A stretch of 64,000 bases of DNA from Margaritifera margaritifera (taxonomy: Eukaryota; Mollusca; Bivalvia; Unionida; Margaritiferidae). This document shows positions 11,730-23,555 of the stretch, piece after piece. Within the stretch, counting starts at the first letter, position 1. Every line of letters starts with the position of its first letter. The translations under genes were made by a program, and so were the position numbers. The stretch spans positions 771,001 to 835,000 of the forward strand of contig JAQPZY010001436.1 of NCBI GenBank assembly GCA_029931535.1. Reading direction: 5' to 3'. Below the pieces are notes generated by a model that ran no database searches, was not told the origin of the DNA, and was given only the letters and a program-made list of their open reading frames with translations.

Positions 11730-13225
11730 TTAAACACCTCATTAGAAATATAATCAATCTGCAACAGTGACAAATTGATCAAGAAAGATCAGGCACTATA
11801 AGTCCGATGTTTTATATGTAAATTTATGTTTACCTTATTACAGTATGTTGGATCTTAACGGCGAGTTGATGGAGGTAACCTTTTATTTATTTTTTTTGTT
11901 GGAAAAGACAAGTTAGCTACCATCTTGTATTAAAACAGTTCTTGTCTTGCAACACTGAGTTGCCATATTACTCATAAATTGAAAGCGTAAGTAAATGGTG
12001 GATAATGTTTCCGTTCTTGGAAACGTTGCTATCCAGGGCACAAAAACTGGACCTAAATAACGTCTTCAAAATTACTTGTACATTTGTATCTTATAAAAGT
12101 ATTCGGGATTGTTAGCAATTGTTGTGTCATGACACCTTATTGCAGTGTGTTGGTGGCTCAAATGAATGTTTATGTATGTATGTAGAACATTGGGTCCATA
12201 CAATGCCAGATTTAGTCTCTCAAATTTACACTCAATACTGAAATATTGTTGAAAATAAAAAGTAACAATAACATTCTAACTTTAAAAGTTTTTAAACTAG
12301 ACTTTCAGACAGATAATTAGATAATTCGATGATAATTTATGTCTTTTTCCTCTTCAAAACAATTTTCATCTTCAAATCTTGTTGTTTCTGCGAAACTGCT
12401 GGCAATATCATAAAAAGGGTCCGAATAAATTTGTATAAATTTTCTTTTATGAATATACCGGAGACATTTCTATTAGAGACAATATGAAAAGTGTTTGTTT
12501 ATGCAGAAATTGTTAAAAAGTAAAAACTATTTTGTTTGATGATACATTTAAAAAGCATTGAAAAAAACGGACGTCAACATTCATTATATTAATTTAGAGG
12601 TTGTTTTGATGGGTTTCGGTTTATTTATAAATCCTTTTTAGACTTGTTTTTGAAGCGCTATATTCATGTCAAAAGATAAACTTCACGCAACTGAAGTAAT
12701 AAATTCTCGTCATATCTGTTATAGAAAACGGGGTTGCGGGATACGGAGGTGGGGTGGGGCGAAGGATAGATAAAGTCCACACGTTAGGTCGAATTTATTA
12801 TGCTGCTATAAAGTTTTATGTGTATCACACAAGTAACAAGAATTAATGTATACACAATTGTTACCTTTTATGCTGATGAAAGCTTTCGTCTCTTTAAGTT
12901 CGAATAGAGAAGCTATCTCTGACGGATCAGTCGTTTTAAAAGAGTATAGTAATTGAAATGTGCTAAATAAAATCCGAGATGTATTTTTCCTTTACGAATT
13001 ATTTATGAAATTTGTTTAACCATTTTCGAACCGATCAATATGAAAATTGGTTTTTAAAATAAAAGTTCATCCATAATTTCTTATCAGAATCCTGATATAT
13101 TGGTCACGATATATTTTGTGATAATATGTTTTTCAAACTGTGAATAGCAATATTTAAACACGATTTTGGCCCTGATAGTTACTTTGAATTTTCCCGCTTT
13201 ATATTTGAGAAAGAAATCTTAATTT
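11730..13225. other. Stretch without recognised gene
   Basis: AT-rich, no open frame above background and no repeat seen. It lies between the SINE and the first mariner. Confidence 0.4.
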
Positions 13226-13227
13226 TA

Positions 13228-14514
13228 CGAGGCGTATTTAAAAAGCTCTGAATATTAATGTGCTGTACAACAAGATTCTTTATTAGTGAACAGTGTGTTA
13301 GTGCATCCCCTCAAAGTACCCCACATGCACCTCTTCACACTTTTCTCACTCTGATTATCCAATTATTAAATGCTGTTTTGTATTACCTTTTTGACATGTT
13401 TGTTCATCCACTGGAAAACTGCACTTCCAACCGCATGGCAGATTTCAAATCATCTTCCACGCAGCGAATCTTTGATAACGGAATTCAGCCATAAAACATT
13501 TGAAGCTAAATCAGGGCTGTATAGAGGATGTGGGACAGCTTCGATGCTGTGCTCATTCACAAAGACGGTCACAGCGGCGGATTTATGCGCCGGTGCGTTG
13601 TCATTGAGTATATGGATACCTCAGATACCGGCGAGCGGACGGTTTGTTCGGTAGGGTTCCAAAACTTTTGGCATCACTTTAGAGGCATAAAAATATGTAG
13701 GGACACTAGCAGAGTCAGGCACATGTATCTGAACGACCGGACTTTTTGCATTTAAAAGTATGCGTATCGAACCCTCTTGACAGTCCGACTACGTTGAGCG
13801 ATTTCTGGTCTCTGCTTAATTTCTTTTTTCCAAATTTTATTATTTTCTCTAGAATCGCGTTCAAGAAGTAAAACCATGTTTCATCACCTGTGACAATCTC
13901 ATTCAGACGTCTCTGGTCACTCTTTTTATATTTGGCGAGTAGCTGTTTGGCGATTTCAACCTGAGTCTATTTTTGATCAGCCTTCAACAAATGCGGGACC
14001 CATCTTGAACAAAAGCTTTCTGAGCTTCAAATGTTTTTTCAATATATTAAAAACAGCTGACGAATTAATGCCTGTAATAATAGAAATATCATCAATTGTG
14101 TATCGCGCATCTTTATCACAGCGGCCCTCCCCACTCATTCGCAGACAACCGTTTATCGGAAAACTTGGGTTATCTTCAATGGATTCGCGACCATCTGTAA
14201 AATGATGAAACCACCTCAGAATTATAGGATATGACAGAAATATGCATCCGTAAACTTTATCCAAGTCGTCCTTGATATCAGCAGGACAGTACCTAAGTAG
14301 CACAATTGTTCTCCTTCTCCGATATTTTTAGATCACTGTGATTTACCTATGTTACGTCACATGTATATATATGCAGGTGTCCAGCGTGCTGCACGTTCAG
14401 CTCCAGATTATTTTACAGAACTTTATTTTATCTATCTATCGGCATTAAATTTATTGACAGGTTCAAAGAAACAAAAAAGTTACAAAATATTCAGAATTTT
14501 TCAAATACTCATCG
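13228..14514 (-). mobile_element. Full-length mariner element (copy 1) with TIRs and TA duplication
   Basis: Both ends are visible. Left TIR 13228-13256 starts CGAGGCGTATTTAAAAAGCT and right TIR 14486-14514 is its inverted copy, reading CGATGAGTATTTGAAAAATT from the right end; the 29-bp arms match at most positions. TA dinucleotides at 13226-13227 and 14515-14516 form the target duplication typical of Tc1/mariner transposons. The 1287-bp length is standard for mariner. The transposase runs on the minus strand and is broken. Confidence 0.92.
13300..14325 (-). pseudogene. Mariner transposase, broken
   Basis: A cut-and-paste DDD transposase of the mariner family, dead. The start codon region reads ISEKENN where copy 2 has MSEKENN, so the ATG is lost. 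A 108-codon open piece (13977-14303) covers the N-terminal DNA-binding domain, including ARYTIDDISIITGINSS and NILKKHLKLRK. All three catalytic aspartates can still be seen in separate frames: TGDET near 13885, DNAP near 13588 and YSPDL near 13535. Frameshifts join these pieces out of phase. It is related to the copies at 46.9 and 60.0 kb. Confidence 0.9.
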
Positions 14515-14537
14515 TATGTAATAACATATAGGGTTTA

Positions 14538-14908
14538 AGTTGGAAAATGTCAATGGGCTACTAAAATGTCAATGGGCTACTAAAAGAGAAAAGGCTTCTC
14601 TCTAAAGATACACATATTTATTGTATGTGACTCAGTATTTAATGTAAAGTTGGATGTACCGAAAAGCAAACAACTTTTCAAAACTCCTAGTCCTCTGGTT
14701 GTAAAGCTGCTGTGTTCTGCCTTTATATAAACTTTAAAGCATCTGTAGTTTGCTGCCTCTTACAAAAAGTTCGTTATAACTTCCAGATCTACTTGGAGTG
14801 TGCGGTTATATCTTAATCTTTTGAACATCATTATTATGTTTAATTGTGCCTGACATCATTATTATTTTTAATTGTGCCTGACATCATAATTATGTTTAAT
14901 TGTGCCTC
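14538..14908. repeat. Two small tandem repeats
   Basis: A 20-bp unit (TGTCAATGGGCTACTAAAA) occurs twice at about 14547-14585. A 31-bp unit (GTTTAATTGTGCCTGACATC plus AT-rich part) occurs about 2.7 times at 14826-14908. Confidence 0.75.
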
Positions 14909-15117
14909 TTATCAACGGTTCGCTACGCATACATTTAAGACTTATTGCATAATTCGTGTAGAATATGCAATGTTGAAATCCTTACAAATCTGCAATCTTT
15001 ATCAACCTTAAAATTGTCTTGATGTTTTTATATATTTGACCTAAAAGTCAACGGCTTTTTGTCGAAGTATGAGGAGCAGAAAAATATATGTTACAAGAAA
15101 TATTTGGAAACTTCAAT

Positions 15118-15385
15118 GGGGTCTAGTAACTGACACTTATATGAGGTCTAGTAACTGACATTTATATGAGGTCTAGTAACTGACATTTATATGAGGTCTA
15201 GTAACTGACATTTATATGAGGTCTAGTAACTGACATTTATATGAGGTCTAGTAACTGACATTTATATGAGGTCTAGTAACTGACATTTATATGAGGTCTG
15301 GTAACTGACATGCATATGAGGTCTAGTAACTGACATTTGTATGAGGTCTAGTAACTGACATTTGTATGAGGTCTAGTAACTGAAA
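15118..15385. repeat. 25-bp satellite, block 1
   Basis: About 11 head-to-tail copies of a 25-bp unit with core GGTCTAGTAACTGACA followed by TTTATATGA. Copies differ at one to three positions. All belong to the GGTCTAG variant. The block ends abruptly at CTGAAAGAAACTATG. The unit length is not a multiple of three and the repeat holds stops, so it is non-coding. Confidence 0.97.
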
Positions 15386-15597
15386 GAAACTATGCTGAAT
15401 TGGTCACAATATTGCAAGGGGAAACAAACGCTATCCAACGTTACAAAGTAAGATAAACATATATTCCTCATATAATATTGGAAGACGGTAAATATCTAAA
15501 AACATAATTAAAAATGAAGTTTATTTTGTTTGAAACATTAGCAGTAAAATACATTGTATCTAAAATATAGTTGTGAATACATGCATAGCAAAGACTT

Positions 15598-15870
15598 TTA
15601 ATGTGCTTTTACTATCAGTGATACGACCTTTGATCGGACTGTGAAGGTCCGAAAACAAATGAGCATATTGCCTCGAATGTAAACTAAACTTACTTCTTGT
15701 TGATCCTGGTCTAACGTTTTATTTATGAGTACCTGAGGGGAACTATCTTGAAAAGATAAACAAAGACGTGTGATGATTGCTCTGAAGGACACTGAAAGGA
15801 TTCTTGTGTGTACTAATGTGTGGTTAAGTATGCACCTTCCGTCGCTAGAAAAATAATTCCCCCAATGCAT
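15598..15870 (-). other. Small ORF, family unknown
   Basis: A 90-codon open frame with mixed composition (for example DQDQQEVSLVYIRGNMLICF). I do not recognise it. It lies between the two satellite blocks. It could be chance or an old exon; no splice sites were convincing. Confidence 0.2.
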
Positions 15871-16203
15871 TACGATCCGTTGATCGATTTCTGTATCTAT
15901 AATATACAGAAGCAGATAGATTCCATGCAGTCGTTCACTTGTGTGTCAAATTGGCTTTACGATGCAGCCTTCATTGCGAGCTTAAAATCTTGCACTAAGA
16001 AAGTAATAATTTGAAACATTACATAATTTTGCCTGAGAGAGACATGGATGTGTCAGGTCTTTTTTCTAGTCTATCAGATCAAATAAGTATTTTAACGGTG
16101 ACTTGCTATAATTATATTTGATATATTGCCTTAACAATTGGATATGAAATTAGACGTTTCTGGCATCATAAGCGAAATTTAGAGACATTTATATTTTGTC
16201 AGT

Positions 16204-16229
16204 TATATATATATATATATATATATATT
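16204..16229. repeat. (AT)n microsatellite
   Basis: Thirteen AT units followed by a GT/GGTGTG-rich patch to about 16250. Confidence 0.95.
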
Positions 16230-16439
16230 GTGTGCGTGTGGGTGTGGGTGAGTATACATTTGAAGCCACATATTGATTTCATGAATGATATTATTTAAAG
16301 TGCTTTTTCAACGCTGTGCAATATACCTAGATAGTATTTTGTGTGTGAAACAGAACAAACAGATCGACCTCCAATATGTCAGAATTGCCATAGGCCTTAT
16401 TTTCTTTAGAAATAATTGTCGTAACTCCTTGGTTCTAAA

Positions 16440-17085
16440 TTATATAGATTATTAAACTTTTTAATCCCAGCACTAAATGGAAAAATACAAGAAATACATT
16501 CATTGGTACAGTGCTGGTCAGAAAGGTTAATTAGTATATTTCGCAAAATGCTCGCTGTTAAAATCATTATGATATCAAGGTTAACCCCTCTTTTTATATA
16601 CTTACCGAGCCCAAATCCAGATATTATTTAAAAATCTCGAAATAATGTTATTTAGATTATGTTGAAACAATAAAATGACAAAAGAGATACAAACCAGATC
16701 ATTCAAAAGTACTACATTGGAGGCCTGACCATTATACACTAAGATTGATTCATAAAATCATCGAAAATGTCCTTGATGAAAAGGGTACTGGTATCAAAAC
16801 CACCATAGAGTGGTATACAGTGGACCAGAACATTTCCAAATTATTTATTTTTAGAAATGACTTTATCGCAAGAATGGTTCTTAAAAAGTACATATATGCA
16901 TTCTGGAAACAATTATTGTTAAATTTGCATGAATTTAATAACTTCTTTGGAATAAAACATAGTGATATTGTTTATCAGCCATTTTGGTATCATTATAAAT
17001 TACAAATTACAAATTACTTATTGATGGCGATGTAGTGTTTCATAAACAATGGTTGACAGGAAAATATACTGTGCAGGTGACTTTT
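16440..17085 (+). pseudogene. L1-like LINE ORF2 C-terminal relic
   Basis: Fragment of the region downstream of the reverse transcriptase in an L1-type ORF2. From 16515 the frame reads WSERLISIFRKMLAVKII followed by MISRLTPLFIYLPSPNPDII, matching the L1 pattern W-x-R-LTLLGK-x-x-x-(I/V)K...SK-x-x-x-x-x-x-LP-P. A change of frame leads to GGL at about 16720, then an open piece (16745-17035) including FWKQLLLNLHEF and PFWYHYKL, and finally FHKQWLTGKYTVQ in another frame near 17040-17080, which fits the Y/F-x-K-x-W-x-x-x-G pattern at this place in molluscan L1-like proteins. Stops and frameshifts make it dead. The satellite starts about 150 bp after it. Confidence 0.65.
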
Positions 17086-17229
17086 ATATTAAAAGGGATA
17101 ACGTTATGACCTATAATTATTTTTTTGACAAATAAGATTTGTAACCTATAATTACGATGTTTGGCGGATGGTCGGATGTTTTCTCCTGGAGCTGGACAGA
17201 ATGTAAAGAATATGAAGAGTCTCAGGTAA

Positions 17230-19145
17230 TTGTATAAGGTCTAGTAACTGACATATATATGAGCTCTAGTAACTGACATGTATATGAGGTCTAGTAACTG
17301 ACATTTATATGAGCTCTAGTAACTGACATGTATATGAGGTCTAGTAACTGACATTTATATGAGCTCTAGTAACTGACATGTATATGAGGTCTAGTAACTG
17401 ACATGTATATGAGGTCTAGTAACTGACATTTATATGAGCTCTAGTAACTGACATGTATATGAGGTATAGTAACTGACATTTATATGAGGTCTAGTAACTG
17501 ACATTTATATGAGGTCTAGTAACTGACATTTGTATGAGCTCTAGTAACTGACATGTATATGAGGTCTAGTAACTGACAATTGTATGAGGTCTAGTAACTG
17601 ACATTTGTATGAGCTCTAGTAACTGACATGTATATGAGGTCTAGTAACTGACATTTGTATAAGGTCTAGTAACTGACATTTATATGAGCTCTAGTAACTG
17701 ACATATATATGAGGTCTAGTAACTGACATTTGTATGGGGTCTAGTAACTGACATTTGTATGAGGTCTAGTAACTGACATTTTTTTGAGGTCTAGTAACTG
17801 ACATTTATATGAGGTCTAGTAACTGACATGTATATGAGGTCTAGTAACTGACATTTGTATGAGGTCTAGTAACTGACATTTGTATGAGGTCTAGTAACTG
17901 ACATTTATATGAGGTCTAGTATCTGACATTTATATGAGGTCTAGTAACTGACATTTATATGAGGTCTAGTAACTGACATTTGTATGAGGTCTAGTAACTG
18001 ACATTTATATGAGGTCTAGTAACTGACATTTGTATGAGGTCTAGTAACTGACATTTGTATGAGGTCTAGTAACTGACATTTATATGAGGTCTAGTAATTG
18101 ACATTTGTATGAGGTCTAGTAACTGACATTTATATGAGGTCTAGTAAATGAGTATTTATATGAGAAGTAGTAACTGACATTTGTATGAGAAGTAGTAACT
18201 GACATTTGTATGAGAAGTAGTAACTGACATTTGTGTGAGAAGTAGTAACTGACATTTGTATGAGAAGTAGTAACTGACATTTATATTAGAAGTAGTAACT
18301 GACATTTATATGAGGTCTAGTAACTGACATTTATATGAGGTCTAGTAACTGACATTTATATGAGGTCTAGTAACAGACATTTATATGAGAAGTAGCAACT
18401 GATATTTAAATGAGAAGTAGTAACTGATATTCATATGAGAAGTAGCAACTGATATTTATATGAAAAGTAGTAACTAATATTTATATGAGAAGTAGTAACT
18501 GACATTTATATGAGAAGTAGTAACTGACATTTATATGAGAAGTAGTAACTGACATTTATATGAGAAGTAGTAACTGACATTTATATGAGAAGAATCAACT
18601 GATATTTAAATGAGAAGTAGTAACTGACATTTAAATGAGAAGTAGTAACTGACATTTATATGAGAAGTAGTAACTGACATTTATATGAGAAGTAGCAACT
18701 GATATTTATATGAGAAGTAGCAACTGATATTTATATGAGAAGTAGCAACTGATATTTATATGAGAAGTAGCAACTGATATTTATATGAGAAGTAGTAACT
18801 GACATTTAAATGAGAAGTAGTAACTGACATTTATATGAGAAGTAGTAACTGACATTTATATGAGAAGTAGCAACTGATATTTATATGAGAAGTAGCAACT
18901 GATATTTATATGAGAAGTAGCAACTGATATTTATATGAGAAGTAGCAACTGATATTTATATGAGAAGTAGCAACTGATATTTATATGAGAAGTAGTAATT
19001 GACATTTATATGAGAAGTAGCAACTGATATTTATATGAGAAGCAGTAACTGTCATTTGTATAATAAGTAGCACAATGACATTTATATGAGAAGTAGCAAC
19101 TGATATTTATATGAGAAATAGTAGCTGACATTTATATGAGAAGTT
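17230..19145. repeat. 25-bp satellite, block 2 (main array)
   Basis: About 76 tandem copies of the same 25-bp unit as block 1. Variants are spatially ordered: the left part mixes GGTCTAG units with GCTCTAG units, the latter nearly always carrying CATGTATAT; from about 18150 onward GAAGTAG units take over, and among them a GTAGCAACTGATATT type forms runs (for example 18690-18780 and 18860-19000). A short return of GGTCTAG units occurs at 18306-18375. The right end decays at TGAGAAGTTTGTGGG. It carries no spacers, so it is not a CRISPR array. Confidence 0.97.
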
Positions 19146-19273
19146 TGTGGGAGTCAATATTGTTAATATAGTTTGTCTGATGTCCAAGATACTGATCCCT
19201 ATCAAATCATTCTTCATTCATCACGCATGTATATATTATTTGACCTCGCTGCCCTATTTATAAACTGTACGTT

Positions 19274-19432
19274 GTATAGTGTTCAGCAGAATGTCAGGTC
19301 TAAAGTAGTATAGTGTTCAGAAGAATCTTAGGTCTAAAGTAGTATAGTGTTCAGCAGAATGTTAAGGATACAGTAGTACAGTGTTCAGCAGAATGTTAGG
19401 TCTAAAGAAGTATAGTGTTCAGCAGAACGTTA
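19274..19432. repeat. 34-bp tandem repeat, about five copies
   Basis: Unit begins GTATAGTGTTCAGCAGAATG and ends with a TAGGTCTAAAGTA-like part. It starts about 130 bp after the 25-bp satellite and is unrelated to it in sequence, apart from a short GGTCTA string. Confidence 0.92.
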
Positions 19433-19553
19433 AGCTTAGTATGAGTGAAATCTCATCTACCCGGGGCAGTCACATAACAATAAAAGAGAGCTTACATCTC
19501 CTGAATATAGACTTGACACAGAAGAGAATAGAGCGAATAGTGAATCTGAACAA

Positions 19554-20370
19554 GTGAAAATGTCAGAATTCCCTGGAAACTCAGAAACCTTTGACTCACA
19601 GGCAATGGGATCAGCGTCATCCCATAGTATTATAACATTGGGGCACGAAGAGCCTCTGAAAATCTCCCAGCACCTGCAGAAAACATTCAGTATCCATCTT
19701 CAGAACATGGTTAAATCTATAGTAGATGGAGTTACTACGGCCCTGAGTGCCAGAATTACACAGCTGGAATCTGAGAACGCTAAACTCAGAGATAGCATTC
19801 GTAAATTGCAGCTAAATGCGGATAATGCAGAACAGTATAGCCGCCGAAACTGCCTCCGGATCACAGGAGTCCCCAGAAAGCCACGATGAAGAAACTGACA
19901 AATACGTATTGAAAATGTCTAAATTCCTCGGCATAGACCTCGACTTAAAAGATATTGACAGGTCACACAGAGTCAAACGTAAGGGTAGTCGCACAAAAAC
20001 AGGGATATAATTGTCAAATTTGCCACTTATCGTGCCCGTCTGAAACTGTATACAGCCAGAACAAACATGAAGGACAAGGGTTACGGTGGAATATTTACCA
20101 ATGAGGATCTAGCCAGACCTAGAAATAAGCTGCTTTTCGAAGCCCGGAAGATAGTAAAATCAAAATGCATAGCTAACCCCTGGACATCTGATGGGTCGAT
20201 CTTGGTAAAAGACCACTCGTTAAAAATCCATCGCATCATTTCTGTTGAGGACCTGGCGTAACTCCTACCCAGTATCGACTTCAAATCTTTTTTCGAAGAG
20301 CTTTCAGAGCCTCGTCCTTCTGCCGCTGATGTAGATAATGCACTTCAGTTCATGACACAAGAAAGCTCAG
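19554..20370 (+). pseudogene. LINE ORF1 relic with coiled coil and RRM-like domain
   Basis: RNA-binding ORF1 protein of a non-LTR retrotransposon. Residues about 60-95 form a coiled coil (ITQLESENAKLRDSIRKLQ), followed by EQYSRRNCLRITGVP, the start of the RRM-like (transposase_22-type) domain. The frame then shifts near 19880 to give DKYVLKMSKFLGIDL and DIDRSHRVKRKG, and shifts back near 20000 to give IVKFATYRARLKLY, GIFTNEDLARPRNKLLFEAR and IHRIISVEDLA. A stop at 20260-20262 is followed in frame by more coding-like sequence to about 20370. Two frameshifts and a stop make it dead. ORF2 is not directly behind it; the next LINE ORF2 starts 3.2 kb downstream and need not be its partner. Confidence 0.85.
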
Positions 20371-20379
20371 TTCATCTTA

Positions 20380-23300
20380 ATCTATTTACATTGTTGTTCT
20401 ATTTCTAAAAGCCCTTTTTGTAGATTCGATAGACTGGTCCTTACTTTAGTTTGCTTTTTGTGCTTAATTGGTTTGCTATTTGTGCTAACCTTGCATTTCG
20501 TAACTGCAACATGCTCCCTTTCGCACTTACATCCAACTGACATTTTATTTTCACTCAGAATTGTACTACTGTATACTTTCAAAACTTCTTAATTATTTGT
20601 ATTGTTAATCTCGCCGATTATGTCATTTTGCACCTCATTAGAGACGTAGGTTTATACAAATAGCACTACTGTATTTTATATATGTTACAAGTTTAATACC
20701 ATTGTATACAGAAGTGGTTCCTAAATGTTATATATAAGTAGTCGTTATCGCCACATAATAAGAATTAGTAAATATCATTATTGCTTTGCTAATTTACAAA
20801 GGAATTGTCAGTTTATGCTACGACAAATTATACATATTTTCTACATTTTCTCTACATTATACAGTTTAACAATATGTAAAATGAATTTTTCGTCGCTCCC
20901 AGTAATTGTCTATTTTATATTCTTATCGTACATTTCTAAATATCAGTTGTTATTAGTATATTCAGGTTTTTAATAGTATGTATTAGCTATCAATGTCTGC
21001 AACAATTTATGGTATAGTTGTTTATATTTGGTATATTTGTTTATATGTTATTTATGGTATATTTGTTTATAATTGGTATATTTGTTTATATGTTAAGCAA
21101 GATTATGTGATAAATGAAATAATTCTGTACCAGAATTATGTAGCAACAAAGTTGTGCATTCTAATTTGTTTTTGGCTACCCCCTTGTTCCCAGTTGATAA
21201 TACCACATTTGTCTTGTCACAAAACCTTTGTTTGTGACTACTATCTTGTTCCTAGCTGATAATATCATATTTCATACAAAAACCTTTGTATGCATCTTTG
21301 CATTACTTTATTACGAGACCCCTTTGTAACTCAAAAATACAACCACCAAGACAGATAGTTTATACTACAACGCTATCATGCACATTAATGTAAACATTTA
21401 AAGGCTATTGGTAATGCACAGTTCAGTACAGGTGGATGGGGGATGGTACTCTGATTGTAAAGAAATGGCTAAAAGTTATGGTAATAATGATGTCCCATTT
21501 CTTTCAGTTAAGTATCCTGTAACATTTAGCAGTGAGTGTGTGAAAGAATAACTTATAATAAAAACAATTCCATACTTTTTGTCCACAGATTTTGATGTAG
21601 TGTACAGCAATATGGAGTCTGTATGCAGAGAAAAAGAAATGTCACTAACACTTATGAATAATCCATTTAGTAGCAAGGAGAAGTGGATTTATTTTTACAA
21701 CACTTGCAGAAGTTAAATATGAGCTGTTTTTGTCTGCACATACTGTTTGCAAATAAACGGAGTTATGTCAGTCGTGAACAACTTTGACAGTAGTTCATAA
21801 AGAAAGGTCGGGAGGCCTGCGCTAGCCATAAGGAGCATTTTATGATGAAGACAATGATACAATTGTGCACATATTTTGCTAATAATATTAATAACAATTT
21901 TCAGCCTCAAACATTATGATGATCCCGAAAATTTACAGTCTGGAGCATTTTCATATTCTCCGTTCACATGTTTTTCTATATTTACACGTGGCTTATACAA
22001 CACGCCGTAAAATCTGCTGTAGAAAAGCACATGAATATATACATGTATACATGTCATATTCACCGTCAATAAGCGTGTTTAAAATGCACGATTGACAATC
22101 GTAACATCGAACAGAATTGAACGAAGTACCTTCTTCTAAAGCATGCAACTGCTTATGTACCTTGCCTGTTCAGTTTGTAATTTTGTTGAAATTTGTCTTT
22201 TTCTTAATTTGAACTACACACTGGCCTTAGGTGAAGTGCCTTTTCACACACTAGCGGAAACACATACAACAATTACAATAGTTCTCATATTTACAAGCAA
22301 TTTCAATATATATCCCATTTATGCATACATATAAGGTTTATTTAGGATAATTAGCTAATGTCAAGTACTTTTCATTGCCTTTATACGGGTATTAAGAACG
22401 GATGACTGATAATACGTGAAGATATAAACTTCAACGGAGTAATATTTACTAAACCACATGCGGTGAAAGATGAGGGAAAAGTCAGTAAAATGTAAACACG
22501 TAAATTAGTCATTTCATAGTATGTATTTCAGGAATGTTTACGAATGAATTTTCTTCGCTATTAACAGTACCGACCACAACTGTACTTTCAATATGGAAAG
22601 TTTGATAACCATCGGGTTTCAGGTATGCGTAAAATATTAGTGTTAGTCATGGGGCCGACTTGACTGGAAGAAGACCAATCTTGCAGCCCCCATTACATGG
22701 AATCGTTACGTTTGCCACATGCACTGTAAGCAAGGCTCAGTGTATACGAAAAATGTAACGCTCGTTGCATTTTGCTTAGTCTTCATGCAATACGATAATT
22801 ACAACGTAATAGCTCAATAATAGCTCAATGCCGTGATCTAATGCAATATCAAAGTGCCTTTTTTTTAGCTCTTATACATATCGTTTCCGCAAAAGAGATT
22901 GTATCTGCACATTTAAATTACAGTTTTTCAGTTGATAATTTATAACTTTTCACTGATTGCGCACTATAAGTGATATATGGCTATAACACACCCACCCACC
23001 CTGTTAAGCCTATTCGCATTACCAATAGCCCTTAAGAATCCTCACACACCGATCAAAGCATGCATTTTGAGAGACCTTTCTCTAGACATCGTTTCACTTT
23101 CATTGTTCTTTTTGTTTCGCATCTTTTGTTTTCTTACTTCTGTTTACTTGTATTCCTTACCGTGTTTACTCGCCCTTATGGAGGCTAATCGTGCGGATAT
23201 ATGATGACACAGATACTGCTCAACAAAGTATATTTATGTAGTGTGGGTTTGGCGGGACGCATCGTCATGGTGGCAACTCGCTTATTTCTTCATCGACCTA

Positions 23301-23540
23301 TGACAATTACTTCAAATCTCGTAGAAGCTTCCATGTTGCAATCATGAGGTTCTATCGTCCTAATCTCAAATTTACACTATTGCTTCATGTTTTGATTATG
23401 TTCATGATCTTAAAATGAGATGATATTACTGCATCTATTTTGTTAGAAGTGCGCAAGTTCTCACTGATTTTATATAGGATCAAATTGGTAGGTAACTCTC
23501 GACGTGCTTTAACAAACAATTCTTATCTAAGTAATATCAG
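20380..23540. other. Long AT-rich stretch without recognised gene
   Basis: Lies between ORF1 and ORF2 relics. A small tandem repeat of TTTGTTTATATTTGGTATA type sits at about 21005-21100. Open frames here are short and of low-complexity hydrophobic composition. It could be old insertion DNA between two halves of one LINE, or unrelated; the sequence does not decide. Confidence 0.4.
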
Positions 23541-23555
23541 TTTCACATTTGTTTT

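Noticed and set aside
13258..13755. Plus-strand ORFs in the first mariner
   Set aside because: They are antisense to the transposase, whose catalytic motifs lie on the minus strand.
17230..19145. CRISPR-like array
   Set aside because: Units are contiguous with no unique spacers and the context is eukaryotic; it is a satellite.
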